From Adiantum capillus-veneris (taxonomy: Eukaryota; Streptophyta; Polypodiopsida; Polypodiales; Pteridaceae), in NCBI GenBank assembly GCA_014529385.2, contig CM043944.1, forward strand, positions 49,273,768 to 49,337,767: 64,000 nucleotides of DNA, read 5' to 3'. Shown here one piece after another: positions 24,923-36,020 of the stretch (its first letter is position 1; each line of letters starts with the position of its first letter). Both the position numbers and the translations under genes were made by a program. Under the pieces are notes generated by a model. That model saw only the letters and a list, made by a program, of their open reading frames with translations, had not been told where the DNA came from and made no database searches.

Positions 24923-27582
24923 CACTGGTTTGCTACCAAAAAGGACACTTTAGTGTCTTTTTTTGTGAATTTAAATAAAATGGTACATGAAATCTAGAAC
25001 ACATCTCAAGAAATGCTCTTGCAAACTTATAAAATGTTATCCAAAGTACTCATAGAAATTATAATCCCTCACTTTTGATCATAACCTCAATAGTAACTAC
25101 ACTCATGAAAAGAACCTACGCAAAACAGCATTCAATGTTTCATTAAAACTCTCATACTCTATCCTAAGAAAAAAAATTGCAGGGTGCATGCATTAATCCG
25201 TGGTAACTACTTATATATGTGTTTGATATTTTTGCAATTGTCATGTGAGAAAAAAATTCTTTGTGATTAGAATTAATATAGAAAGTCATGTGGATCAAAT
25301 ATACAACGTTCACAAATTCAATTAACAATCACAAAAAACATTTAGTTCATCTAAATTTACAATGTCTTATGATGCATTTATACTAGATCTATGACTCCAT
25401 TACATAAGGTGATGATTCTTAATGGTTATGCAAGCCACATTTGGTGATTTATGGCATATCCAAAAAACTGCGCATGTTATAATTATGATTTTTAATCTAT
25501 CAAAGATAAGCCTTAACACTAGAATGGTAACCTAACAGGACATAAAAGTGTCCTTTCAGGGTTTTGGAAAAAATTTCCAAAACCATAGTAGATCCACTCA
25601 TTTTGAAAAATCCTTTCATGAGCTTATAGTTCAATAACTACTACATATGGAAAAAATGAGAAACTTGTAATTTTTCCCATCACTTAGTCACTACAAGCCT
25701 CCAAAGTTGATGGACCAGTGCATTTTGCCCAAAACAGCAATTTCTTACGGTTGATTGCATATAAATAAGAGTGGGGATTTTTGTAGGACATGAGATAAAA
25801 TGCCCCGTTAACTTCAATGGGTTGGTGACCAAAATATATGGTTGCCTTTACCTCACTATTTTTTTTTTGGGCAAAAAAAATAGGTACAAAAAAGTTGCAT
25901 TTTTGCCATTCTGCGGACCTATCATCAAAGTTTCTATAGTCACGCTCAATACAGATACTATATACATGTTTTTTTGGTTCCCTTTGGGCCTTTGGATTCA
26001 AAAGGAGCTATGGAGCATGTCAAAAGGATAATGGATCTCTTAGAATTGGAACCTTGGGGGCAATGATAAAGTGCTAAATACAGCAAACATGAAAAAACTG
26101 GGTTTAGCATTATGACCTCTAGAAACCCATAGAAACTACTCAATATCTAGCCAAGTTTGTAGTCTATGATTAGATATGGTTACTACCTACAAAATACACA
26201 CAATTGGCCTAAGAAACTAGCAATATTGAGAAAGTTATACTTGCTACTCTAAAATGTATCGTATTCTTCAGCAATCGAAAAACTCAACCATCATCATATA
26301 CTATGCTATATAGCATATTAGGTCCCCCAAAACTCAAGGAATATTAGCTTTATGTTATACATTACACTTACACAATCAAAATTGAATTTGGATATCAAGA
26401 AAGCCACCAAAAAAATCATAAACGTGCTAATTTTTGCCAAAAAACAGGGTTATGCAATTCTTGTAAATTGGTCATAACTTTCAATTTTAACACTTAGCTC
26501 TCCCTACAAGCATCAAAACATGTTGAGAACTATGAAGTCCTAACCTATAGCCATATAAACCTCACAAACATGAAGTTTAGAGTGGTATAGTTGCCAAAAA
26601 TTGAAAAAAAAGCCAAAAACAGGACCCGTTTTTTCACACAGTTTAGGTTCAAAAATGTTGTGCAAGAGTAAGGTTAATGGTGAGATCGATACTCCAAAAA
26701 AAATGCTAAGTTTTTTTCAGCTCATAAGGCAACTTTGTGGATATATAGCACCTAGAAATTCATTTTCATACTCTTCAAATAATTCAAGCAAAATGGTCAA
26801 TTAACAGGACACAAAAGTGTCCAAGGACATAAAAGTGTCCTATTACCATTCTAGTGTTAAAATAAAGTCCAATTTTGGATTTTTCCATTCATCTCACTTA
26901 TTTGTATACAAATACCTCATATGGACACAATTGGGAGATTTATATACACACTTTCATTAGTTTTTCATAGCAATGTCTTTTTTGGAAGAAATTATGCACT
27001 ACAATTTTTTTAAAATGAGCTTAAATTACAAGATGCCTATGAGTTTGAACCCTTGAAAAATGCTTAGTTGATGGGTTTTGACCTATAGATACATTATGCA
27101 CCTTAGGTTTTGTCCCATAACCTTATCATGTTAATGAAAGAGGCCTTAAAAAACCAAAATTTTCCTCTTTGTCATCATTTTCAAGATTTTGGTCTTTTGG
27201 CTATAACAAAAATCTAGTCCCATAACTAGGTTATGAAGCACAATTTCTGGCTAAAATAAGTTTTTTTCCTATCCATACATCTTGAAATCTATGCAAAATC
27301 TTATTTTGATGAGAAGTTATATTCAATTTATGAAAATTTTATTAAAACTGCACTAAATTTCTATGATTTTTTCATCTTAAAACTTATCATTATAATCGTA
27401 ATTTTATATTAATTTTGGAAAAAGTAAAATTTGTCTATGTTCTTCACCTCATAGCCAACCTAAGATATGAACGTGACCTATGAATTTTTTTCTAGATTCA
27501 CCAAATAATTATGACAAGTTGCTAGAAAAACACGACACTTTAGTGTCTCAGGACATTTGAGTGTCCGATTACAGAACTAGTG
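24923..27582 (+). mobile_element. diverged TTAA-flanked element, copy D, interrupted by copy B
   Basis: The left end CACTGGTTTGCTACC is preceded by TTAA (24919-24922). The right end ...GAACTAGTG is followed by TTAA (27583-27586). Palindromic GGACACTTTAGTGTC and GACACTTTAGTGTC words sit just inside the ends, as in copies A-C. Removing copy B and one TTAA leaves about 1316 bp, close to the 1340 bp of its relatives. The interior shows no clear similarity to A-C by eye. AT-rich, with no ORF. Confidence 0.7.
25517..26856 (+). mobile_element. TTAA-flanked DNA element, copy B, nested in D
   Basis: 1340 bp, same orientation as copy A, with TTAA on both sides (25513-25516, 26857-26860) and the same CACTAGAATGGTAA ends. 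It interrupts copy D. A minus-strand ORF of 105 codons (25684-26001) recurs at other lengths in A and C because the DNA is nearly identical. I do not take it as a gene. Confidence 0.87.
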
Positions 27583-27586
27583 TTAA

Positions 27587-28867
27587 GATTGGGCTAATTG
27601 CTTTACAGGAAGAAGAGAAAAAAGAAATACTTTCCCTCATTGGTAATGTGGCTGATTCTAAAAATGGCATTATTTGATACACATTTCCAAAGTCATCCTC
27701 AAAAATTATAACTCTTCTACCAAAACTTTGTCTTTTCAAGAAGTTCTTTATTTATGTCACCAAACTTGATGGCAATGTAGATATGATCCTGTCTTGTAGT
27801 TGGCACATATTTGTAGTATCTTGGAGGAATCTTCTCAAATAATAGGAGCCTCTAATGGTTAAATGTCCAACCTACGTGAACCAAACTAACTAAATTTAGC
27901 AATCCAAAAAAATGTTGCTCTATCTAAGTAGTACTTGAAATTTTCCAACCTTCTAGTAGTTGGACTTGTCATATCGCACTCCCTGAGCTATGCAAAGCTA
28001 CATTCTCATGTATGGATTGACTTTATGAGCACTTCGATGAGAGATCCATGAGCGTGAGATGAAACTTGAGATGATCTCACTTGACATAATCGCATGCTTA
28101 GTAGATGTTTTGATATTGTACATACTGCTTGAGAAATGAGTTAAAGACATATTTTTCACATTAACTTGATTCATCTCATCTCTTTCTCCATTGATAAAGA
28201 TAGAATGACTCATAAGGAGGCAAAAAACATTTCCTCCTCAGGATATATACTTTTGCTTAGACATATTTCCTATGTGGTCTACTATGAAAGACTCTTCCTA
28301 CTCTACATGTGAGACATACGGGCTCCCAAAATGGTAGATACATCCCATTACTTCAAAGTACATGTCACTAAGATGTATACAGCTTAATCTAATGCTTTGT
28401 GGAAGACCCTCTTGCTCATCCAATATCTCATATGGTAGCATGTCTATGTCTACAACACTACAACTGTATATATAGATAGCTCACATGAAATATTCATAGA
28501 AATTAGGACGTGTTTTAATCTAGGTGATTTGTACAATGGAACTCAATTCTAAAATCATCTCAGATTTACTAAAGAGGTTTTCTTGGGCACCTTTGTAATA
28601 TGGCAAGTTTTCGTAAAACCTCTAAGATAGAGCATGGCATGCTCTTCTTATAATGTTTTCTGCACCACTGAGGTACTTTGAATTGATTTTTCAACCATGG
28701 CTTAGTCTAGCTCAGAAGAGAGATGCAAAGTTTCAAAATGAATGCAATCCCAATGATCGACACGCTAATCCAAAAGATGCAATCTTATGTCATGTTTCAT
28801 GCACTTGAAAGTATGCACTCCAAATGGAGAGCAAACACTTTCACAATTAAGCCAATTGAGTCTCCGC
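27587..28867. other. no recognisable feature
   Basis: AT-rich DNA without convincing coding regions on either strand. Confidence 0.35.
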
Positions 28868-28990
28868 ATTAGGAAGGGAAAAGGGGGATAGGAGGGCCTC
28901 TTTATTTGGCAGTTTAAGGAAATATTTAAAACTTAATCAAGCTTTGACCAAGGGCTAGAATGGTGGGGTAGATAGCCTAGATATGCCTTT
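28868..28990 (+). repeat. dispersed repeat module, copy 1
   Basis: ATTAGGAAGGGAAAAGGGGG, then GGAGGGCCTCTTTATTTGG, then TTTAAAACTTAATCAAGCTTTG. The same module is found at 31178-31244 (continuing at 32587) and inverted at about 35975-36018. Confidence 0.7.
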
Positions 28991-29329
28991 ATAAAAATAC
29001 TTTTGCTTATTTTCTTGGAGAATATATGCATATTTTACTAGGTCTTGTTGGAGTTACTCTCCCCCCAAAAGCACCTTTTCAATTTTCAAATATTAAAAGT
29101 TTCCCTCTCTTGTCCCCTCTTTGTCTTCTCTCTCTTATTATTTCTCCCCCGCCAAAAGTTTCCCAAGATGTCTTTCTCTCCCCTCAGCTACTGAAAAGTG
29201 AAGATCTGCAATCTTTATCCCCACTCTCTCTCTCTAAAATGTCCTGACATCTCTCTCTCCTCCTCTTCTCATGCTAGGGAATCCTTTTGTAAAGTAGCCT
29301 ATCACACATCATTCTACCTCTGTAACATC
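28991..29329. other. CT-rich leader-like DNA
   Basis: Pyrimidine-rich on the plus strand with TCTCTCTCC words. A similar CT-rich texture is seen on the minus strand at 35860-35560 beside the inverted module, suggesting two copies of one larger, old element. Confidence 0.35.
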
Positions 29330-29715
29330 TCCTTCTAGATTTGCAACCTCTTCCTCCATAGCTACAACATCTCCTTCTAAACCTGCAACCTCTTCCTCCA
29401 TAGCTACAGCATCTCCTTGTAAACCTGCAACCTCTTTCTCCATAGCTACAACATCTCCTTCTAGATCGGCAACCTCTTTCTCCATAGCTGCAACATTTTT
29501 TTCCAAACCTGCAACCTCTTTCTCCATAGCTCCAACATCTTCTCTTCCAAATCTGCAACCTCTTTCTCCATAGATCCAATAGCTTCTCTTCTAGACCTGC
29601 AACCTCTTTCTCCATAGCTCCAACATCTTCTCTTCCAAATCTGCAACCTCTTTCTCCATAGCTCCAACATATCATTCTAGATTTGCAACTTCTATCTCCA
29701 TAGCTCCAACTTCTA
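29330..29715 (-). repeat. 42/44-bp minisatellite encoding a coiled-coil pattern
   Basis: About nine head-to-tail units built on GCAACCTCTTTCTCCATAGC. The units at 29330-29510 are 42 bp, so the minus strand reads in frame as a 14-residue repeat, (MEKEVAGLEGDVVA)n. That is two heptads with hydrophobic residues in coiled-coil register. Units at about 29510-29680 are mostly 44 bp and push the reading into new frames. The coding half looks like a fragment of a coiled-coil protein, expanded and then frame-broken. Confidence 0.8.
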
Positions 29716-31177
29716 GGTTCCCATTCCACTTTGGCTCTCTTCCCAAGCTTGCATCTCTCTTTCGAGTTCCATAACCTCTTTCTTGATGTGCAACATCAAC
29801 TTTCCTACTCTAGCTCCTTATCTCCTTTCAAAATCCTTTTCACAGTTGCTGCAACATCTCCTTCTTTATTGTGTGTATGTGTGAAAACTATGCACTATGC
29901 AAGTAATTTCTAGCAAGAGTGTACTTGCTCATAGCTACCTGGCAAGGGATTACAATGCAGTAGAGATCTACTATACATGGTGCCAATGTAGCAGAATGCA
30001 AGGGGTGTATGTAAGGCTTATGAAGGGTCACAAGTTTTCAATGTTGGCAAAGGATCCTAAGGTAAGTGTCAGTACTTGCAAAGCATGTGTGGTTAGTGTA
30101 TTTTTTCGATGAATGACTTATAAGAGCTCTTTCTTCTTTGAAATTAGAAGGATTCTGTATTAATCATCTCTTGTTTTAGCAGATTCTCCTATATTCAACA
30201 ACATTGAAAACTGGTACTAGTGCCTCCAAAATATTTATTTGAAAGCTGATGTCAATGGTTGGAAAACTTGACTCCAATGCATTTCAGCAATGTAGGCCAC
30301 AATATGGGTTGGTCTAAATTCAACAATGTTCAAATACTTGCTCTTGGAAGAGGTAAAGTTGTAATGTTTATATTGCAATCAAATTCACCTATGGATTTAA
30401 GAAACTCACATTGTATTTAGATTCTGATATTGTAGATGCATGTATTCACTTTTGATATGCAAAAGGTGTAGCGCAAAAGTTAATAACGTGGAATTTCATG
30501 CCTATAATATTTGAAAAGTCAAGCCCTAGCAAGATATAATCAGTCACTTTGTGCAGACCAAGAACCAACCAAGCCAAGATGGACATTCAAGTGTGGAACC
30601 AAATCTCAACAACCAAGAATCGGTTGAAAGTGTCTGCTAAACTTACAGTTGCAAAGAAAGGTGCTGCAAATGGAAGGCAAGACGAAGGGGCCAAAAGACG
30701 GAGCAATAGAGTGGTAGTCACAGAGAGCCTAGCTCTGTTTCCCATGTACGGAATATTTAAGTACACCACTCATATGCTAAGCGAGTGGGCTCATGTAATT
30801 AATTAAGACAATACATTTTTTACCATCTTATTGTGTCATCTCTTTACTTGCACTAAACTTTGTCATTGTTTTGAAGTTACTTTATGTTGTCATTCAAATA
30901 GTGGTTAACTATGTGCACTTGTCTTGAAATACTGTTGTTTCTCTCATTTTTTAGGCCCCACAAAAATTTGTGCTGAGAATCAAGTTAGCCAATAACTTTT
31001 GTAGTTGATATATTCTTGTACATAATTGGATATCAATAGCGGCTGGTGAAGGGATGGTCAAAAGGCACCATAAAACAGAGGAAAGATCATATTCATATTT
31101 CTAAATAAAGGACATCTAAATCTAAAATGTGAACAAGAAACATACAGCTGCTAATAGTACAATCAACCTTTATAGAA
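29716..31177. other. no confirmed gene
   Basis: Two short plus-strand ORFs stand out weakly: 29897-30112 (DYNAVEIYYTWCQCSRMQGV) and 30549-30806 (SAKLTVAKKGAANGRQDEGA). Neither is recognised or has convincing splice context. Confidence 0.3.
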
Positions 31178-31244
31178 ATTAGGAAGAGAATGGGATATAG
31201 GAGGGCCTCTTATTTGGAATTTTAAGTAAGTACTTAGAACATAA
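31178..31244 (+). repeat. dispersed repeat module, copy 2, split by element C
   Basis: ATTAGGAAGAGAATGGG and GGAGGGCCTCTTATTTGG match copy 1 at 28868. The module is interrupted after ...AGTACTTAGAAC by element C and resumes at 32587. Confidence 0.7.
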
Positions 31245-32585
31245 CACTAGAATGGTAACAAGACACTTTTATGTCCTTGGACACTTTTGTGTCCTGTTAA
31301 GTGACCATTTTGCTTGAATTATTTGAAGAGTATGAAAATGAATTTCTAGGTGCTATATATCCACAAAGTTGCCTTATGAGCTGAAAAAAACTTAGCATTT
31401 TTTGTTTGAGTATCGATCTCACCATTAACCTTACTCTTGCACAACATTTTTGAACCTAAACTGTGTGAAAAAACGGGTCCTGTTTTTGGCTTTTTTTTCA
31501 ATTTTTGGCAACTATACCACTCTAAACTTCATGTTTGTGAGGTTTAGATGGCTAGAGGTTAGGCCTTCATAGTTCTCAACATGTTTTGATGCTTGTAGGG
31601 AGAGCTAAGTGTTAAAATTGAAAGTTATGACCAATTTACAAGAATTGCATAATCCTGTTTTTTGGCCAAAATGAGCACTTTTATGATTTTTTTGGTGGCT
31701 TTCTTGATATCCAAATTCAATTTTGATTGTGCAAGTGTAATGTATAACATAAAGCTAATATTCCTTGAGTTTTGGGGGACCTAATATGCTATATAGCATA
31801 GTATATGATGATGGTTGAGTTTTTCGATTGCTGAAGAATACGATACATTTTAGAGTAGCAAGTATAACTTTCTCAATATTGCTAGTTTCTTAGGCCAATT
31901 GTGTGTATTTTGTAGGTAGTAACCATATCTAATCATAGACTACAAACTTGGCTAGATATTGAGTAGTTTCTATGGGTTTCTAGAGGTCATAATGCTAAAC
32001 CCAGTTTTTTCATGTTTGCTGTATTTAGCACTTTATCATTGCCCCCAAGGTTCCAATTCTAAGAGATCCATTATCCTTTTGAAATGCTCCATGGCTCCTT
32101 TTGAATCCAGAGGCCCAAAGGGAACCAAAAAAACATGTATATAGTATCTGTATTGAGCGTGACTATAGAAACTTTGATGATAGGTCCGCAGAATGGCAAA
32201 AATGCAACTTTTTTGTACCTATTTTTTTTTCCCAAAAAACATCTAGTGAGGTAAAGGCAACCATATGTTTTGGTCACCAACCCATTGAAGTTAATGGGGC
32301 ATTTTATCTCATGTCCTACAAAAATCTCCACTCTTATTTATATGCAATCAACCGTAAGAAATTGCTGTTTTGGGCAAAATGCACTAGTCCATCAACTTTG
32401 GAGGCTTGTAGTGACCAAGGGATGAGAAAAATTACAAGTTTCTCATTTTTTCCATACGTAGTAGTTATTGAACGATAAGCTCATGAAAGGATTTTTCAAA
32501 ATGAGTCGATCTACTATGGTTTTGGAATTTTTTCCCAAAACCCTGAAAGGACACTTTTATGTCCTGTTAGGTTACCATTCTAGTG
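31245..32585 (-). mobile_element. TTAA-flanked DNA element, copy C, inverted
   Basis: 1341 bp, the reverse orientation of copies A and B, with the same CACTAGAATGGTAA ends. The right flank is TTAA (32586-32589). The left flank is ATAA (31241-31244), a mutated TTAA. The surrounding 186-bp tandem repeat contains an unoccupied equivalent site at about 32768-32780 (AAAACTTAATGAATC). Confidence 0.87.
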
Positions 32586-32586
32586 T

Positions 32587-32945
32587 TAATGAATCTTTGA
32601 ACAAATTTCAGAATGGTGGGGGAGGTGGTGGACTTTAGGACATATGCACAAAAGTTCCTTGGATCAAGTTAGTGGCTTAGACCACGTAGGTCATGGTAGA
32701 TTTTGATAATCTCACCATAACTTATGTATACAACATGAAATATTCATGAAGGTATAGTAAGTACTTAAAACTTAATGAATCTTTGACCAAATTTCAAAAT
32801 GGTGGGGGAGGTGGTGGATTTAGGACATATGCACAAAAGCTCCTTGGATCAAGTTAGTGGCTTAGATAGACCACGCAGGTCATAGTAGATTTTGGTAATC
32901 TCACCATAACGTATGCATACAATATGAAATATTCATGGAAGTATA
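32587..32945. repeat. 186-bp tandem duplication
   Basis: TAATGAATCTTTGA occurs at 32587 and 32773, and the two units align to about 32945 with a few differences. Element C interrupts the start of the first unit. Confidence 0.85.
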
Positions 32946-33304
32946 GTTTTAATATGTTAAAAACATGATAAGACTCATATTTTGATTTCAAAGGACCCAA
33001 AAAAATTATTTTTTGAAAAAATAGAAGTTTATGCAATAGTTGGAGTTTATTGCTGAGCTTAAATGAGTATTGAATTCCATCAATCTTTATTGGCATATCG
33101 TAGAAGCTTCATATTTTGTACTACATACCTAAAAATGGTATTTTTTTAAAAAATTGAGCTAACTTAAGAAATACCTAACCTATATTCATGACTTAGTGAA
33201 AATTCTTGCGATTTAACTAATTATTCCATTGAAGATGAACATGGGAATGCATTAAATATGGACCTTGAATTACCCTTGTAATTTTCATTTTAGAAAATCA
33301 CATT
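32946..33304. other. AT-rich, no recognisable feature
   Basis: No ORF, repeat or motif that I can support. Confidence 0.35.
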
Positions 33305-33420
33305 TTTAAGACCCCCTTAATGAGGAGAAGCCATCGTACATGAGAGAAATCACTCACCGAAAAACTAAAATAGCTCGTCAAAAAACCAAAAAGGCTCACC
33401 GAGATATTCCCATTTGTAAG
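33305..33420 (+). repeat. diverged LTR edge of the solo-LTR family
   Basis: GAGGAGAAGCCATCGTACATG and CACTCACCGA resemble the inverse of the right-hand parts of the solo LTRs at 18500-18570 and 21910-21990 (GATGGCTTCTCCTCATAATG). It is only the end fragment. Confidence 0.5.
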
Positions 33421-33508
33421 ACTATATTTGTTGGATTGTGGCTGAAAGAACGGAACTTTCCATGCGAGGTCATGTTCTCGGGGTAGATTACGGCCAAATC
33501 ACGCCTAT

Positions 33509-33614
33509 TTTGCACCAAAGAACCCGACCGGGTGGGTTTTTGAGACCCGAGGCCCCCGGATCTAGCCCCGTGCGCCACAGCGCAAAAATGGCCGGGTTCT
33601 TTGGTGCAAAATAG
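33509..33614. repeat. foldback with 23-24-bp arms
   Basis: TATTTTGCACCAAAGAACCC at 33509 and its inverse GGGTTCTTTGGTGCAAAATA ending near 33614 enclose about 58 bp of GC-rich sequence. A third copy of the arm lies in the next element at about 33698. Confidence 0.8.
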
Positions 33615-33630
33615 TACATGCTACATTTTT

Positions 33631-33760
33631 GGAGAGAAAGAATGGAACTTTTCATGCGAGGTCATGTTCCCGAGGTAGATTACGGCCAAATCACGCCTAT
33701 TTTGCACCAAAGAACCCGACCAGGTGGGTTCTCGCATGAAAAGTTCCATTCTTTCTCTCC
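33631..33760. mobile_element. 130-bp miniature element with perfect 30-bp inverted ends
   Basis: Bases 33631-33660 (GGAGAGAAAGAATGGAACTT...) are matched base for base by the inverse of 33731-33760. The 70-bp interior is near-identical to 33468-33540. No convincing target duplication was seen. Confidence 0.75.
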
Positions 33761-35237
33761 AATAATTTTTTGTGAAGAAGATAAATAGAGAATTAAACTT
33801 GTGTACTTGCACAATAATACAACTCTTGGATGTCATTCTCTAAGACTTAATCACTTTTAAGATTGAAACACCTAGAACTTGAAAAATTCATGAAATACCA
33901 AAATAATCACACCAAACTTGAATTGAGATTAAAAGAACTTAAATTAAACTTTACAAATAGTTATGCACAAAGTTGGGATGTGATACAAGTTTTCATTAAG
34001 ATAATGCCCTATGGTTGATCTTGTACAATGATACATCATGGGAATGAGATGCCCTTACAAGTACAACCCTTCTCTTCTCCTGACCTTAACAATTTTTCTA
34101 TTCACACAAAAGGAATACTATTCAAGGACTGAGATACTTGCAAAAATTGTAAAGATGTCAGTCATCATTGACACAACTGGCACAATATCAGTGTGGGGGA
34201 ATATTTGAAGGTCTGCAAGCTCTTCAAAAACAATATTGGAGTCGAGCTCCTCCCATACTCCCATTGTTCGCTTTCTTCAGTATGAAAATTTCATTGACAA
34301 GCCTTGATTTACAGATTGGTATCTGCATACTAATTTTTGCCAATAATAGAGCATTCGAGGTGGCAAAGCATGGCCATATAAGAATCTCTCTTGTGAGGGA
34401 ATCTCTCAACGTAAACACTCTGCATATAAAAACTTGCCAACGCCTGTATGGATAGATTCAAAGCCACCTGCAAAAGATTCCATTGGCTCCCACTCTGCAA
34501 AGTTAGATGGAAAATATATGAAGGAAAAACAACCAAATTATGCATATATTGAAACAACCTAAGAGGTAAAAGAATAAATGGTACAATCCAAAACATTTAA
34601 ATAGAAGCAGAACATGTACACTTTTCAAGAAACTTAGGTTGAGGCAAAGACATATCAAGTACCAACAGAGAAGCTATATACACATGTTGTACCTTTGTAG
34701 ACGCTTGCCAGCTTGAGTTTGCTTGAAACCCACAATCTTTCCCTTCCAATGATGTGTTTGATAGGCCATATATTTTCTTTACACCTTGTGTAATCTCCAT
34801 AAACTTGGCTACATTTTCACCCACATAAATCATTTGTAGTCATGATAGCAAGCAAGAACCTCTATCGTCTTGCATATTTCTGCAGTCAATAAAACTGCCA
34901 CATTGATGAGCACCTAAAGAATCCATGAAAGCAGTGTAACACACTGTGACAAAAATGAAGATTAATTTATATACACGATTTTTATCATTGCAAGGTAACA
35001 AGAAATGCTAAGATATATACAAAGGCAGACAATGACATCACCACAAATCTCTACAAGAAAGATGGAAACAAAAATCAGTATGGTGAGTGAGCAAAGATAC
35101 AAGAACATTGAAAATAGGAATGAAGCTCATTGTTCTTGCCAAGATATATGCTGAAGAAGCCTAACAATCTTACCCAACAATGCTCCTATGCAAAATCTCC
35201 AAAAGATGTGGATGAGTGAAGGGAGATCATTTTGGAT
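33761..35237. other. no recognisable feature
   Basis: AT-rich unique-looking DNA. ORFs are short and overlap on both strands without recognisable motifs. Confidence 0.35.
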
Positions 35238-35540
35238 TTAGATGAGGAACAAGGACCGAGGAAGGTGTTGATGAAGATACTCAAGTACCAGCTACTGCTT
35301 CAGATCTATACTTTCATGTCGAGGTTTGAAGGTGAGATTAAGTAATTAACCTCACCTTCACACCTAGATGAGGAAGAAGGATCAAAGAAGGTGTCGATGA
35401 GGATACTCCAAAAGCAGTTGTGTTGCAGATCTGCAGCTTTCCATAGAGGTGTGAAGGTGATCAATGGAGAAGAGATGTGTTGATGAAGATATCATAGAAG
35501 TATCCAATGTTGTAGATCTACAGCTTTTTGTAGAGGTGTG
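35238..35540. repeat. diverged tandem repeat, about 126-bp period, 2-3 units
   Basis: GATGAGGAACAAGGACCGAG at about 35240 and GATGAGGAAGAAGGATCAAAG at about 35366 start units that continue with GATGAAGATACTC and CAGATCT. A third, shorter unit starts near 35470. Confidence 0.65.
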
Positions 35541-36020
35541 AAGGTGAGGTTGAGTGATCAATGGAGAAGGGAGGTTTCAAACATGTGCTGCAAAAGGTAT
35601 TTGGAGGGAAAAGTGGGCTTGAAGAGAGAGATGCAGGTCTCATAGCTAGAGGGGAGAGAGAGAGTAGATGTAGCAATCTTAGAGACAGTAAATAGGAGAG
35701 AGAGAATGTCATCATGTTTTTTAAAAGACCCCCCTTTTAGGGAGGAAGGTGGGGGAAGTCAATAGCCTCTAGAGAGATAAAGAGTGGGTTTTTACCCCAG
35801 CTTTATAAAAAAAGGTTCAAATTTTCTTATTTTCTTATTTTATTAGTAAAGAAAAGACCCCTCCACCTCTAGGCCTATAAGTTTGACCACTCACTTTTAG
35901 AACCTGCCACACCCACCATTTCAATCCACATGGCAGTCCTCCGTTGCTCATTCCTTAATCTCATTTTTAATCCCATGGCAAATAAAGAGGCCCTCTTCTA
36001 CCCCATTCCCTTCCTAATGG
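35541..36020 (-). repeat. inverted copy of the dispersed module and its CT-rich arm
   Basis: The minus strand from 36018 reads CCATTAGGAAGGGAATGGGG then GAGGGCCTCTTTATTTG, as at 28868. A CT-rich stretch follows down to 35580. Confidence 0.55.

Noticed and set aside
22230-27582. CACTA superfamily for the TTAA elements, because their ends read CACTAG
   Set aside because: The flanking duplication is 4-bp TTAA, not 3 bp, and no 3-bp duplication fits.
30549-30806. 85-codon plus ORF as a gene
   Set aside because: No recognisable motif, no homologous copy in the window and no convincing splice or promoter context.
22337-32478. Shared 105-125-codon ORF in TTAA elements A, B and C
   Set aside because: The DNA of the copies is almost identical, so the frame recurs without selection. 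Starts and stops differ between copies and no domain is visible.
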